64,000 bases of DNA, taken from the NCBI GenBank assembly GCA_049323795.1, contig JBMOOH010000005.1, positions 1 to 64,000 on the forward strand, read 5' to 3'. The DNA comes from JAOADN01 sp049323795. GTDB taxonomy: Bacteria > Pseudomonadota > Alphaproteobacteria > Rhodobacterales > Rhodobacteraceae. Each line of letters opens with the position of its first letter. The stretch's first letter is position 1. Shown here one piece after another: positions 26,677 to 35,330 of this stretch. The translations under genes were made by a program, and so were the position numbers. The notes under the pieces are model-generated. The model searched no databases. It saw nothing but the letters and a program-made list of their open reading frames with translations, and was not told the origin of the DNA.

Positions 26677-28482
26677 TCAGCCGCCCTTTCCGGAGGTGAG
26701 GTCGCCGGGCGGGGTGAAGACGGACCTGAACGCCAGTGCGACGGCAGTGTCGCGCGCCGTGCGCAGCGCACCGAGGCCCGCTCCGATCCGGTCCAGCGTC
26801 TCGCGTTCGGCCAAGATGGAGGGATGGTCGTCGGCCAGCGGCGCGCGGGTCCGGCGGACCGTGCCGGCCAGCATCTCGACCGAGCGCATCCATGGGTTGT
26901 AGCGCGCCGAGAACATCAGCCGGCTCCAGCGCATCGGATGGAGCGCGCGCAGCGCCTCGGCGCTGGCCGGTGTCGTCCAGGCCCGGATCCAGGGCCCCCA
27001 GAAGAGATCATAGGCCGCTCCGCCCAGGGCCGAGACCTGCGCGACCGTCTCCAATGCGCCCGAGGAGCTGACGGCGCCGAGGTCGGCGACATCGCGCTCC
27101 TCGAAGCGCACCACGTAGCCGGGCTTGCGGCAGTCGGGATCGCCGGTCGGATTGTCGATCTTCATTTCGTAGAGACCGGGCGCCAGCGCCTCGATCTCGC
27201 CCAGGCTGTCCAGGATCGCGCGGTGCTCGAACCGGGCCACCGCGGCCGAGACGAAGATGCCGAGATGGCCGACATGCGGATTGACGAGATAGACGATACG
27301 CTGGCCTGCGGCCTTCAGCGCGGCGGTGTCGGGATAGACCCTGGGGATCCAGCCCAGCGCCTGCGCCGGCGGGGTGATGTTGTCGCCCTCCGAGGCGAAG
27401 ACCACGACCGGGCCGTGGATGCGGCGGAGGTCGGCCGAGCAGTCCTCGTCGATCCGCATCTCGCCGGTTTCCAGCTTGTTGCCGATGAAGAGGTTTTCGG
27501 TGATCGCGAGGATCTCCTCGCGGCTCAGCGTGTAGAAGCCGTTCCACCAGCGCTCGAAGTCGAGGAACCGGTCGCGCTCGGTGTCGACATGCGCGAAGAG
27601 ATGGGCGTATTTCTCCCAGATCGCCTTTTCCGGCTGCAGCCCTTCGAAGTTCTGCGCCAGCCAGGCGCCGTCGAAACGGCCGTCCCCCAGGTCGGCCGCC
27701 ATGTGCGCGGCCCAGACCCCGCCGGCCAGCGCGCCCATCATCCGCATCGGGCTGGTCTCGGGCGCGCCCGCCCAGTAGCTGAGCGGCGCGCCGTTCAGCA
27801 CGACCGGACCGGCCAGACCCTCGCAGTCGGCCGCCAGCAGCGTCACCGCCCATCCGGCCTGGCAGTTGCCGTAAAGCACCGGCGGATGGTCGGGATGGCG
27901 CCTGGCGACCTCGGCCACGAAGCGGCGCAGGGCATGGTGGACATCGGCCAGCGTCTGGCCGGGTTCCGGCTCGGGGAAGAACATCACGAAATAGACGGGA
28001 TGGCCCTCGTGCAGGGCGATGCCCAGTTCGCTGTCGCGCTTGAAACCGCCGATGCCCGGCCCGTGTCCCGCGCGCGGATCGAGCACGATCACCGGCGGCT
28101 TGGCCGGATCGACGCAATCGTCCCAGCAGGTGTCGCCAAGGCGCGTGATCCGGAGCAGCGCGTAGTTCGCGGGCGTCTCGAAGCGCCGCGCGTCGAGAAG
28201 CATCTCGCTGTCGAAGTCGAGCAGCGGCGGCATGCCCTGACGCTCGTGCTCGATCATGTTGTCGGCCCGAGCGCGCAGCGTGTCGAGAAACAGGATCCAG
28301 CGTTCGGCCAGATCCTTCGGATAGGAGGCTGCGGCTGTCGCCGCATCGCCGGCCCGCGCGGCCGTTGCGGCGGATGGCCTGGCGGCCGCCGATGTCGCGG
28401 CGGCCTGGGTGACGGCCGCCGGCATGGGCGCGGGCACCGGGGCGCGCCGCGTGGTCCTGTGATGCGTTCCCGTGGCGGTCAT
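26677..28482 (-). CDS. DUF3141 family protein (PHA-synthase-like alpha/beta hydrolase)
   Basis: 601 aa. After an Ala-rich N-terminal stretch, the protein shows an alpha/beta-hydrolase core: VIVLDPRAGHGPGIGG, the nucleophile elbow GNCQAGW with Cys in place of Ser (as in PHA synthases), VVFASEGDNITPP and NPHVGHLGIFVS with the likely Asp and His. This is the signature of DUF3141, often found next to acetate kinase and phosphotransacetylase. The biochemical activity is unproven; hydroxyacyl-CoA or polyester metabolism is an inference. AAAGGAG precedes the start, and it is the first gene of the operon. Confidence 0.85.
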   Translation of the reverse strand: MTATGTHHRTTRRAPVPAPMPAAVTQAAATSAAARPSAATAARAGDAATAAASYPKDLAERWILFLDTLRARADNMIEHERQGMPPLLDFDSEMLLDARRFETPANYALLRITRLGDTCWDDCVDPAKPPVIVLDPRAGHGPGIGGFKRDSELGIALHEGHPVYFVMFFPEPEPGQTLADVHHALRRFVAEVARRHPDHPPVLYGNCQAGWAVTLLAADCEGLAGPVVLNGAPLSYWAGAPETSPMRMMGALAGGVWAAHMAADLGDGRFDGAWLAQNFEGLQPEKAIWEKYAHLFAHVDTERDRFLDFERWWNGFYTLSREEILAITENLFIGNKLETGEMRIDEDCSADLRRIHGPVVVFASEGDNITPPAQALGWIPRVYPDTAALKAAGQRIVYLVNPHVGHLGIFVSAAVARFEHRAILDSLGEIEALAPGLYEMKIDNPTGDPDCRKPGYVVRFEERDVADLGAVSSSGALETVAQVSALGGAAYDLFWGPWIRAWTTPASAEALRALHPMRWSRLMFSARYNPWMRSVEMLAGTVRRTRAPLADDHPSILAERETLDRIGAGLGALRTARDTAVALAFRSVFTPPGDLTSGKGG

Positions 28483-28654
28483 GACGCGCTCCTTTCAGTT
28501 GTCATTGTTCGTCTGTCGCTTCTGACCGTCCCAAGCCCCGGCGTTGCGACGCCCGAGAGACAGACGTATGCCGGGGTCGCACATTACAGCCGGTTCCCGT
28601 CGTGCCGGTCTCGCCCGGTCCGGCCCGGCTGCCCCCTCGATCCCGCCGAACGGG

Positions 28655-29814
28655 TCAACCGGGAGGTGCGGCTGCGGCCGGCCCGGGGCCCGGGTCGTAA
28701 TCGCCGTGCCGGCACCAGACGCAGTCGCATTCCTCGTGTCTGCAGCTCGGATCGGCAAGCGGGGCACGCCAGTATCGCTGCGCGACCGGAAGCAACAGCC
28801 GTTTCAGCGGCGTGAGAGCATAGGCGCGGCGCAGGAGGTCGCCCGCGTCGCGCCGGCCCAGCCGACCGACAGCCAACCGAATCCCGGTCGCGCTCGCGGC
28901 AGTAGTGAAGATCCACCGGTTGACCAGGCCGGCCTTCAGCCCCGGGCCCAGGTCAGCCTGCCAGAGCGCGGCAAGTCGCCGCCGGCCAGGATGCTGCGGG
29001 CCGCCAGCACACCCGAGCGGATCGCATAGCGGATCCCGAAACCCGCCAGCGCATCCTGAAAGCCGGCATGTTCGCCGATCACCGGATGGCCGCCCTGCAT
29101 TGCCGTGCGCGGCAGCCGGACATTGCCGTAGCCGCCGAATGGCCGGGGATTGCGCATCTCGAGGCCCGAATGGGTGCGGAACCACGCCTCTGCCGCGGCG
29201 ACATGGCGCGCCTGGTCGCGGAAGCGGGCGAACATGCAGCTTGCCACCGTTCCCCGCCCGTTGTGCACGAGCAGATAGGCATAGCCACCGGGGGCCACGG
29301 CATCGCCGAGCGCCAGCCACGCGCCATCGGCCATGCCGGTCTCGAAGACGTGACCCGCTGCGATCACCGTGGCCTCGCGCGGCCCGGCGGCGAGAACACC
29401 GGCGCCGTCGAACGCGCGCACCCGGTCGCCGAAGCGGAGTTCGACGCCGGCTGCCTCGGCCTGCGCCGCCAGCCCGCGGTCGAGCGTGCCCGCCTCCGGC
29501 CCGCGGCGGACGAGGTAGAACAGCGGCCGCCTGCCGGTCACGTCGTGGCGCCTCCCGGTCGGATCGAAGACCGCCCCGCGGTCGACGCCGTGATACTCGA
29601 AACTGGCGGCGATGCCGGCCTCGGCCAGGTCGTCGAGCACGTCGGACCCGCGGCTCCAGTTCTCGATGCCCTGGAAGTCGTCGTGAAACCGATGGCCGAC
29701 GCCGTGCTTCCATTCGCGCACCACCACGCGCGCGCCGCCCTTCGCCAGAACGATGGCACAGGCAAGCCCGGCGGGTCCTGCACCGACGACCGTGAGTGCG
29801 TCGTCACGGCGCAT
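28655..29814 (-). pseudogene. FAD-dependent oxidoreductase (geranylgeranyl-reductase-like), frameshifted
   Basis: The ATG at 29814 (GGAGG upstream) opens with ALTVVGAGPAGLACAIVLAKGG, an FAD-binding motif. The first frame runs to a TGA at 28936, but family-like sequence continues in another frame from about 28972 (LAALWQADLGPGLKAGLVNR) to 28655. One missing base near 28970 would give a continuous GGDLAALWQ junction. The restored protein of about 386 aa ends in the Cys-rich tail CRHEECDCVWCRHGDYDP. It may reduce a quinone or prenyl substrate. Whether the frameshift is real is open. Confidence 0.75.
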
Positions 29815-29845
29815 GTTTGCAGCCTCCGTTCCCCCCGGCCCGGTG

Positions 29846-30688
29846 TCAGGCCACGGCGAGGATCACCAGACCCAGCCCCACCACGCTGCCGCCAAGGGCA
29901 AGCTTGACCCCGTCACGGTGGTGGAGGTTCCAGTGCGCCAGCCGGTTCAGCCCGGCGCGCGACGAGGCGGCAAGCAGGATGCCGACCAGGGGCAGGATGA
30001 ACATCACGTTGTAGACCAGAAGATAGCCGTAGCTTTCGGTCAGGCCGGGCTGCAGCGCCAGAAGGCTGATGATCGCCAGATAGACCGCGCCCGAGCAGGG
30101 CACGGTGCACAGGCTGATCAGCGCGCCGAGGCCGAACATCGTGGCCGCCGAGGCCGCCCCGTCGGCCCCGCGCACGCGGCGCCCGACCCAGGCCGGCGCG
30201 GCAAGCCGCGGTCCGACACCGGGCAGGAAGTAGTCCTTCAGCATCCACAGGCCCAGCAACACCGACAGAAGCGCGCCGAGCCGCGCCCCGAAGTGGTTCT
30301 GCGCCAGCGTCGTCGAAATCTGCATCAGCCCGGCGCCCAGCACCAGATAGGCCAGGAAGATCGCCAGAACGAAGGCGCCGCCGTTGCGCAACATGCGTCC
30401 GCGGACCTGCGACACGGCCGCAGGACCGGCATTGCCCGCCGTGGCCAGTAGCGCCGCGATGAACAGCAAAAGCAGCGTGAACGAACAGGGATTGATCCCA
30501 TCGGCAAGCCCGGCCAGGACGATCACGGGCAGCGTGATCTCGGGCCGCGTCAGAAGCCCGGCCATGCCGCCCTGGGGCGCGAGGCCCGTCGGCAGCCAGC
30601 CTGCGGCCAACGCGATTGCGATGGCACCAAGCGCCGCAAGCCCAAGGACTGCGGCCACGGGCCTGCGACGGAAACCCGGTATCGCCAT
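29846..30688 (-). CDS. CcdA-like membrane thiol-disulfide transporter
   Basis: 280 aa, about seven transmembrane segments. CcdA/DsbD-type proteins carry reducing equivalents from cytoplasmic thioredoxin to the periplasm. The two key cysteines lie in the membrane motifs GINPCSFTLL and LCTVPCSGAVYLA. The ATG at 30688 has GAGG at a good distance; a GTG at 30694 overlaps the cupredoxin stop. Its neighbour upstream is a secreted cupredoxin with a CNVCC motif, a plausible client for reduction. Confidence 0.88.
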   Translation of the reverse strand: MAIPGFRRRPVAAVLGLAALGAIAIALAAGWLPTGLAPQGGMAGLLTRPEITLPVIVLAGLADGINPCSFTLLLLFIAALLATAGNAGPAAVSQVRGRMLRNGGAFVLAIFLAYLVLGAGLMQISTTLAQNHFGARLGALLSVLLGLWMLKDYFLPGVGPRLAAPAWVGRRVRGADGAASAATMFGLGALISLCTVPCSGAVYLAIISLLALQPGLTESYGYLLVYNVMFILPLVGILLAASSRAGLNRLAHWNLHHRDGVKLALGGSVVGLGLVILAVA

Positions 30689-30690
30689 TC

Positions 30691-31158
30691 TCACGCCTCG
30701 ACGATCAGTCGGCCGTTCATGTAGGGATTGGCTTTCCCCCCGCAGCAGACGTTGCAGTAGAAGCCGTAGGTGCCGGGCTTGTCCACGGTGAAGCTGACCA
30801 GCTGCTCGGAAAGCGGTCCCACCTTGAAATCGAGGCCAAGTTCCTCGCTGGCGAACTGGTGCCAGCCGCCGCCGTCCGAATGCAGCGAATTGTCACGGTT
30901 GACCAGGAGCAGACGGACCGGCTGTCCCGCCTTCACGGTCAGCACGTTCGGGGCAAAGCCGCTCATCGAGATGGAGACGGGCACGGCGTCGGCCGCGGCG
31001 CCGGACAGGTTCTGACGCAGCGCCGGCCACAGGAAGTAGCCGGCCGCACCGAGCGACCCGGCCGCGACGAGGCCGAAGGCGAGCAGGCTGCGCCGGGTGG
31101 GCCTGCCGGCGGTCGCGCCCGGGTGGCCGGGCCGGGCGTTCTTGGGGGCGGTGTTCAT
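30691..31158 (-). CDS. Exported cupredoxin-domain protein
   Basis: 155 aa. The N-terminus has a twin-arginine-like signal (PTRRSLLAFGLVAAGSLG). The cupredoxin fold follows from about residue 60 (MSGFAPNVLTVKAGQPVRLLL). Candidate copper ligands are His93 or His100, Cys135/Cys138/Cys139 in FYCNVCCGG and Met147. The C-x2-C-C pattern is unusual for a plain blue copper protein and hints at a thiol switch or a binuclear site. It is 74 bases behind the methyltransferase gene and overlaps the ccdA-like gene region. Confidence 0.85.
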   Translation of the reverse strand: MNTAPKNARPGHPGATAGRPTRRSLLAFGLVAAGSLGAAGYFLWPALRQNLSGAAADAVPVSISMSGFAPNVLTVKAGQPVRLLLVNRDNSLHSDGGGWHQFASEELGLDFKVGPLSEQLVSFTVDKPGTYGFYCNVCCGGKANPYMNGRLIVEA

Positions 31159-31232
31159 GGATGTTCGATCTCCGGTTGGGGCGTCGGTCGGGCTGGAGGC
31201 AGCCGCCCGTGGCCGGGTGGCCGCCGCTGCGC

Positions 31233-31985
31233 TCATCCAATTGACGCAGCACGGCGCGACAGATTACGGGGGCGTTCGGCCACGACGACCTGGTAGAGCC
31301 CGCCGAGACAGCGCCGCTCGCGCCAGCGGAAATGTCCGGACGCAGAGGCGAGCGACGCGATCGGCGTGCGCCACATTTCGGCGGCAAAGGGCTCCAGCAG
31401 GCGAAACACCGCGCCCATCACCGGCCGGAGCGGGTTCCAGGCGGCGGGCCGCGCGTAATCGACGAAAACCGCCCGCCCGCCCGGCTCGACACGGGCGAGG
31501 GCGGCATCGACCGCCCGCCGCTTGTGGGCGGGGGGCAGTTCGTGCAGCAGGAAAAAGACCAGGATCGCATCGTAGGCGACGTCATGGCCGGAGGCGCCCG
31601 GGTCCGCGGCATCCGCCTGATGCACCCGTGCGTTGGAGAACCGGCGCAGTTTGCGCGCGGTGTTGGCGACCTGGATCGGCGCGATGTCGATCACGTCCAG
31701 CGCCCCGTGCGGGCCGAGGCGCGCAGCCAGCCGTTGCGACAGGTCGCCATAGACGCAGGCGACCTGAAGGACCCGGTCCCCGGGCGCGACTTCGGCGAGG
31801 GCGGCGTCCGTCAGGCGGCGATACTGGCCCCACAGGATCGCCGATGCCATTGCGGTGCGATCGAAGACGCGAAGGCTGGCGGGCCGCAGATAGGCCCACC
31901 GGTAGTGCCGTTCGAGATAATCGGGAAGGCCGGCCGGTGCAGTGTCTGCCCCGGCCAGGTCCGGCACTTCGCCCCCGTCAGCCAC
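31233..31985 (-). CDS. rquA: RquA-like rhodoquinone biosynthesis methyltransferase
   Basis: 250 aa from a GTG at 31985. RquA converts ubiquinone to rhodoquinone, the low-potential quinone used in anaerobic fumarate respiration. The match rests on LPDYLERHYRWAYLRP, the altered SAM motif VLQVACVYGDLSQRLA (Val-Tyr where classical enzymes have an acidic Gly-rich loop), LDVIDIAPIQVANTARKL, FFLLHELPP, FVDYARP..NPLRP and GGLYQVVV. These agree with what I recall of RquA, but without alignment a generic UbiE/UbiG-like role cannot be excluded. It overlaps the DUF2231 gene by eight bases. Confidence 0.7.
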   Translation of the reverse strand: MADGGEVPDLAGADTAPAGLPDYLERHYRWAYLRPASLRVFDRTAMASAILWGQYRRLTDAALAEVAPGDRVLQVACVYGDLSQRLAARLGPHGALDVIDIAPIQVANTARKLRRFSNARVHQADAADPGASGHDVAYDAILVFFLLHELPPAHKRRAVDAALARVEPGGRAVFVDYARPAAWNPLRPVMGAVFRLLEPFAAEMWRTPIASLASASGHFRWRERRCLGGLYQVVVAERPRNLSRRAASIG

Positions 31986-32733
31986 GCGCTCGGCTTCCCA
32001 GGAAGCCGAGCGCGACGATCGCGACCGCTCCGGCGACGAAGACCCAGAGCATCCAGGTCGGCAGGTAGAAGGTCATGTAGACTTCCCAGCCGAGCCAGCC
32101 CAGGCTTTTCGTCACCAGTGACGGCGTCCCGTTCAGCGATCCGCCAAGCGTGCCGGTGATCGTCACCACGGCGGTCCCGATCAGGGTCAGCAGGAAAGTG
32201 ACCCAGCGCTGCGCCCCGTCGAAGAGATGCTGCCGGAAGCGGTAGCCGAGGATGCCCATCACCGTCCAGTAGCTGAGCGTCCAGGTCGCCAGCATGATGT
32301 GGTTGCGCCCCAGCGGCGATTCCGTGATCGCCGACCAGGGATAGATCGACAGCCCCAGCCCATAGGCCACGACGCCCGAGAGCGAGCCCAGCAGGATCAG
32401 CGGCCAGACCGACTTCTGCAGCCGCACCGCCAGATCGGAGTCCGAGAAGACCCGGAAAAAGATGAAGAGCGCGGCAGTCAGCCACAGCGCGATCGGGAAA
32501 TGCACCACCAGGATGTGATAGACTGGGCTGATCGAGAAGCGCGGCGCGCCTTCCAGCGCGACCGGCACCCCGCCAGCCTGGCTGCTGGCCAGCGCGGCTC
32601 CGACGGTTGCGGCCAGCGCGCCTGCGGCAAGCAGGGCCCTGCGTGCCGTCATGTCGAAGATCCGAAGTCCTTGCATGGGTCGATCCTTGCTCTGTGCGGG
32701 GCTGGCGATCCGGATTGGGTTGCTGCGGGTCAT
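31978..32733 (-). CDS. DUF2231-like membrane protein
   Basis: 251 aa. The ATG at 32733 overlaps the upstream stop (ATGA). An N-terminal hydrophobic segment is followed by four or more helices. The motif YHILVVHFPIALWLTAALF carries the two His residues typical of DUF2231 proteins, which may bind heme or metal. A further His in GRNHIMLATWTLSYW is in a membrane setting. It probably works with the preceding heme-binding protein in electron transfer; this is inference from context. Confidence 0.75.
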   Translation of the reverse strand: MTRSNPIRIASPAQSKDRPMQGLRIFDMTARRALLAAGALAATVGAALASSQAGGVPVALEGAPRFSISPVYHILVVHFPIALWLTAALFIFFRVFSDSDLAVRLQKSVWPLILLGSLSGVVAYGLGLSIYPWSAITESPLGRNHIMLATWTLSYWTVMGILGYRFRQHLFDGAQRWVTFLLTLIGTAVVTITGTLGGSLNGTPSLVTKSLGWLGWEVYMTFYLPTWMLWVFVAGAVAIVALGFLGSRARG

Positions 32734-34118
32734 CTGAGGTCCTCCTGGCGCCGGTAGAGCAGCAGCATCGAGATGCCGAGCGCGGCGATCAGGCCCACGC
32801 TCGCGGCCAGCGTCCACAGCCATTGCCGCTTGATTTCCTTGGCGAACTCGACTTCGACGCCATAGAGCGCGAGTTGCCGCTCGGAGTGGCGGTAGGCGAC
32901 CGGCACGCGCTGCGCGATCTTGTCGGCGCCCGGGTGCTGACGCGGATCGACCAGACGCGACCAGCTGACCTGGCCGGGGTAGAAGACCGTCATCTCGGTC
33001 CACGGCCCGCTCCAGTCGGGCTGCCCCGGCTGGGAGCGCTGCACCGAGATCTGCCCCGGGGCGTCAAGGCCGAGCGAGACCGGCAGGGAAATGTAGTGCC
33101 AGCGCATGGTCGAGGAATTGCGGAATACCGCGAAGGCGAGATCGTAGCTGCCGCCTTCGCGGAAGATCTTGTCCTCCAGGGGATCGCCCGTATCCATCGC
33201 CCGCTGCAGCGTCACGTCCCAGTAGCCGTCGCTCCAGCGCGCGGCCTGCGGCATCACGATGTCGCCGCGCGACCCGCCGGCAGCGCGCAGAACCTGCGCC
33301 GGCAGGGTGTCGCCCTCCTTCCAGCCGGCATTGGGGTCGAAGGGCACGGCCGCGGATTCGGCCAGGAAATAGGGCGCGTCGAAGCTGACCGTGCCTGCGG
33401 CCACTTCCTCCGCCGTCACCTTCCCGGCACCGGCGGCACCCGGCGCGAACATGAAGCGCGGCTGTCCGGTCGCCTCGTCGAAGTTCGAATCGTAGGGCGC
33501 AGTGCCGCTGTCTTCCTCGCGCGCCGCGCTGACAGAAGTGTCGTCAGCCTGCGCCAGGGGATTGGTGCGGGCCGACTTCCAGTCCCAGAGGTCCAGGAAA
33601 TACCCCGCCTTGCGCAGGTCGAGCAGCTCGTTCCCGGGGCGGACCGTCTCGAACTTGTTCGGATCGGTCCGGGTCTGCGGGAGGTACTTGCTGCGCTCCT
33701 CCGCGGTTTCGGGCACGCCGGTGAAGCTCGTCAGCCCGTCGCCGATGGTGATGTAGCCGCCATAGCGCGAGAACAGCGGCACCGAGCCGTCGTCCACCAT
33801 CATCGCCACCCGGTCCTCGATCAGCCGGTCGGGGTCGGACCCGAGTTCCTCGCCCTCGCGCAGGGACCATTTGCCGCCCTCGTAGACCAGCAGGTTGTTG
33901 ACGAGGTTCGGCTGTTCCGCCGGCCAGCGGTAGCGGAACCAGATCGACTGGCCGTCATAGGCGACCTTCACCTGCAGGGTGCTGGTCAGTTCCTTCGGGA
34001 TCGCGATGTTTCGTTCGGGGTCATCGCCGATGATGCCGGTGCGGTGGTTGACCCAGGCGGCCACCAGAAGCCCGGTGAAGATGACCGACGCCGCGGCAAG
34101 ATAGGGCAGTCTTCGCAT
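32730..34118 (-). CDS. Ethylbenzene-dehydrogenase-related heme-binding protein
   Basis: 462 aa. An N-terminal hydrophobic segment (YLAAASVIFTGLLVAAWV) and a C-terminal transmembrane helix (LWTLAASVGLIAALGISML) flank a periplasmic beta-rich domain. The stretches LQVKVAYDGQSIWFRYRW, KSARTNPLAQADD, GYWDVTLQRAM and AFAVFRNSSTMRWHYISLP fit the EB_dh family, related to the heme b gamma subunit of DMSO-reductase-type enzymes. No molybdenum subunit is encoded nearby, so the partner is unknown. The gene is coupled to the DUF2231 gene. Confidence 0.8.
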   Translation of the reverse strand: MRRLPYLAAASVIFTGLLVAAWVNHRTGIIGDDPERNIAIPKELTSTLQVKVAYDGQSIWFRYRWPAEQPNLVNNLLVYEGGKWSLREGEELGSDPDRLIEDRVAMMVDDGSVPLFSRYGGYITIGDGLTSFTGVPETAEERSKYLPQTRTDPNKFETVRPGNELLDLRKAGYFLDLWDWKSARTNPLAQADDTSVSAAREEDSGTAPYDSNFDEATGQPRFMFAPGAAGAGKVTAEEVAAGTVSFDAPYFLAESAAVPFDPNAGWKEGDTLPAQVLRAAGGSRGDIVMPQAARWSDGYWDVTLQRAMDTGDPLEDKIFREGGSYDLAFAVFRNSSTMRWHYISLPVSLGLDAPGQISVQRSQPGQPDWSGPWTEMTVFYPGQVSWSRLVDPRQHPGADKIAQRVPVAYRHSERQLALYGVEVEFAKEIKRQWLWTLAASVGLIAALGISMLLLYRRQEDLR

Positions 34119-34234
34119 TGCTGTGCGCTCCTCTGCTTGGTCACGGACACGGGAACGCACACGATGCCGGCGCGGGTCGCGCCGACGGTCGGCCGACCCC
34201 GGACGAAGACATAGACGCAGATTTTCCCGATTCC

Positions 34235-34612
34235 TTACAGAGCCTGCCGCATGCCGGCGTCCGCGGCCGCATCCGGCGTGCCGCAGCCGCAGGCGGGGGT
34301 TTGATCCCGGCCCTCCTCGGCGCCGCCCGTCTGGCACAGCCCGAGGGCCATCAGCACCGCGATGTCGCGCCGGATCTCCATCAGCATCGCCGCGGCCTCG
34401 CCGGGATCGAGGCCGAGGTCGGACGTCGCCTCGGCAAGCGTCTGCCCCTTGATGTCGCAGCGCAGGAACAGATCGCGGCGGAGCCGGACGGCGCGGCGCT
34501 GGGCCTCGGGCAGGCAGGCGCAGAACAGTGAATTCAGGACGGCACGGAACTCGGCATCGACCTGCAACTCGTCGTCGAGGCCGGAACAGGACTCCTCCCT
34601 AGCGTTCGTCAT
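34235..34612 (-). CDS. Cys-rich small protein, possible partner of the ECF sigma factor
   Basis: 125 aa, not recognised as a known family. The central part (AQRRAVRLRRDLFLRCDIKG, then DLGLDPGEAAAMLMEIRRDI) looks like a helix-turn-helix similar to sigma region 4. Cysteines occur at 9, 31, 33, 52, 93, 108 and 110, the last two in ACGCG. It lies 85 bases downstream of the sigma gene on the same strand. It could be a redox or metal-dependent co-regulator or anti-sigma factor; only context supports this. Confidence 0.65.
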   Translation of the reverse strand: MTNAREESCSGLDDELQVDAEFRAVLNSLFCACLPEAQRRAVRLRRDLFLRCDIKGQTLAEATSDLGLDPGEAAAMLMEIRRDIAVLMALGLCQTGGAEEGRDQTPACGCGTPDAAADAGMRQAL

Positions 34613-34697
34613 GTGCTCTCTCTCCCTGGCTGATCGGCGCAAAGGCCGTTCAGCCCGGGAGACGCTCCGGCGGCGCCCCCATTACCAATGGCTGGGC

Positions 34698-35330
34698 TCA
34701 GGTGGCGTCCACGTCGTCGCACCGGGTCTGGTGCTCGACGTTCTCGCAGCCGCCGGGCATGCAGGAACAATCGTCGAAGCCATGCTGGCAGCAGGGACCG
34801 CAATGGCCGACCAGCAGGTCGCGGAGCGCCTTGCGGGCGCGGTGGAGGCGCACCGCCAGCGTACCCGGCCGGATGCCGAGATCGGCGGCGACCGCGGCAT
34901 GGTCCGCGAGGCCGAGGTCGATCCGCCGGATCAGGTCGGCGTCGGCGGGGCGCAGTCCGGGAACCAGTCCCCTGATGCAGCCGCAGACCAGATCCATCGC
35001 CTCGGGCGCGTCCACCGCGTCTCCGACCGCCGCCATCTCCTGCGCGAAGGCCTCGTCCAGCCGGCGCCGGCGCCCTGCCTTGCGGAAATGATCGTTGAGC
35101 GTCGAACGCAGGACCGCGTAGAGCCACGCATCGAGGCGCTCGGCATTGCGCAGCTGCTCGTGGCGGGTGAGCACCCGGATGCAGAATTCCTGCAGCACGT
35201 CCTCGGCGTCGGCGCGATTGCCGAGCCTCTTCACGAGAAACCGGAGAAACGCGCTGCGTCCGCTGGTCAGCGGCCGCTGGATCGCGGCGTTGCCGGAGAC
35301 GGCCCCTGTTCCTGCCTGCTTCGCATCCAT
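34698..35330 (-). CDS. ECF-type RNA polymerase sigma factor with a Cys-rich tail
   Basis: 210 aa from the ATG at 35330. Region 2 (about 25-90, DAEDVLQEFCIRV and LDAWLYAVLRSTLNDHFRK) and region 4 (about 125-172, ADLGIRPGTLAVRLHRARKALRD) are clear. The last 34 residues hold seven cysteines (177, 180, 181, 188, 190, 195, 204; HCGPCCQHG, DDCSCMPGGC), probably a metal or redox site. It is the first gene of the run down to the FAD oxidoreductase, and an FNR-type box lies about 90 bases upstream. Confidence 0.85.
   Translation of the reverse strand: MDAKQAGTGAVSGNAAIQRPLTSGRSAFLRFLVKRLGNRADAEDVLQEFCIRVLTRHEQLRNAERLDAWLYAVLRSTLNDHFRKAGRRRRLDEAFAQEMAAVGDAVDAPEAMDLVCGCIRGLVPGLRPADADLIRRIDLGLADHAAVAADLGIRPGTLAVRLHRARKALRDLLVGHCGPCCQHGFDDCSCMPGGCENVEHQTRCDDVDAT

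Noticed and set aside
25966..28815. Plus-strand frame of 949 codons
   Set aside because: It is antisense to ackA and DUF3141, whose motifs are unmistakable on the minus strand.
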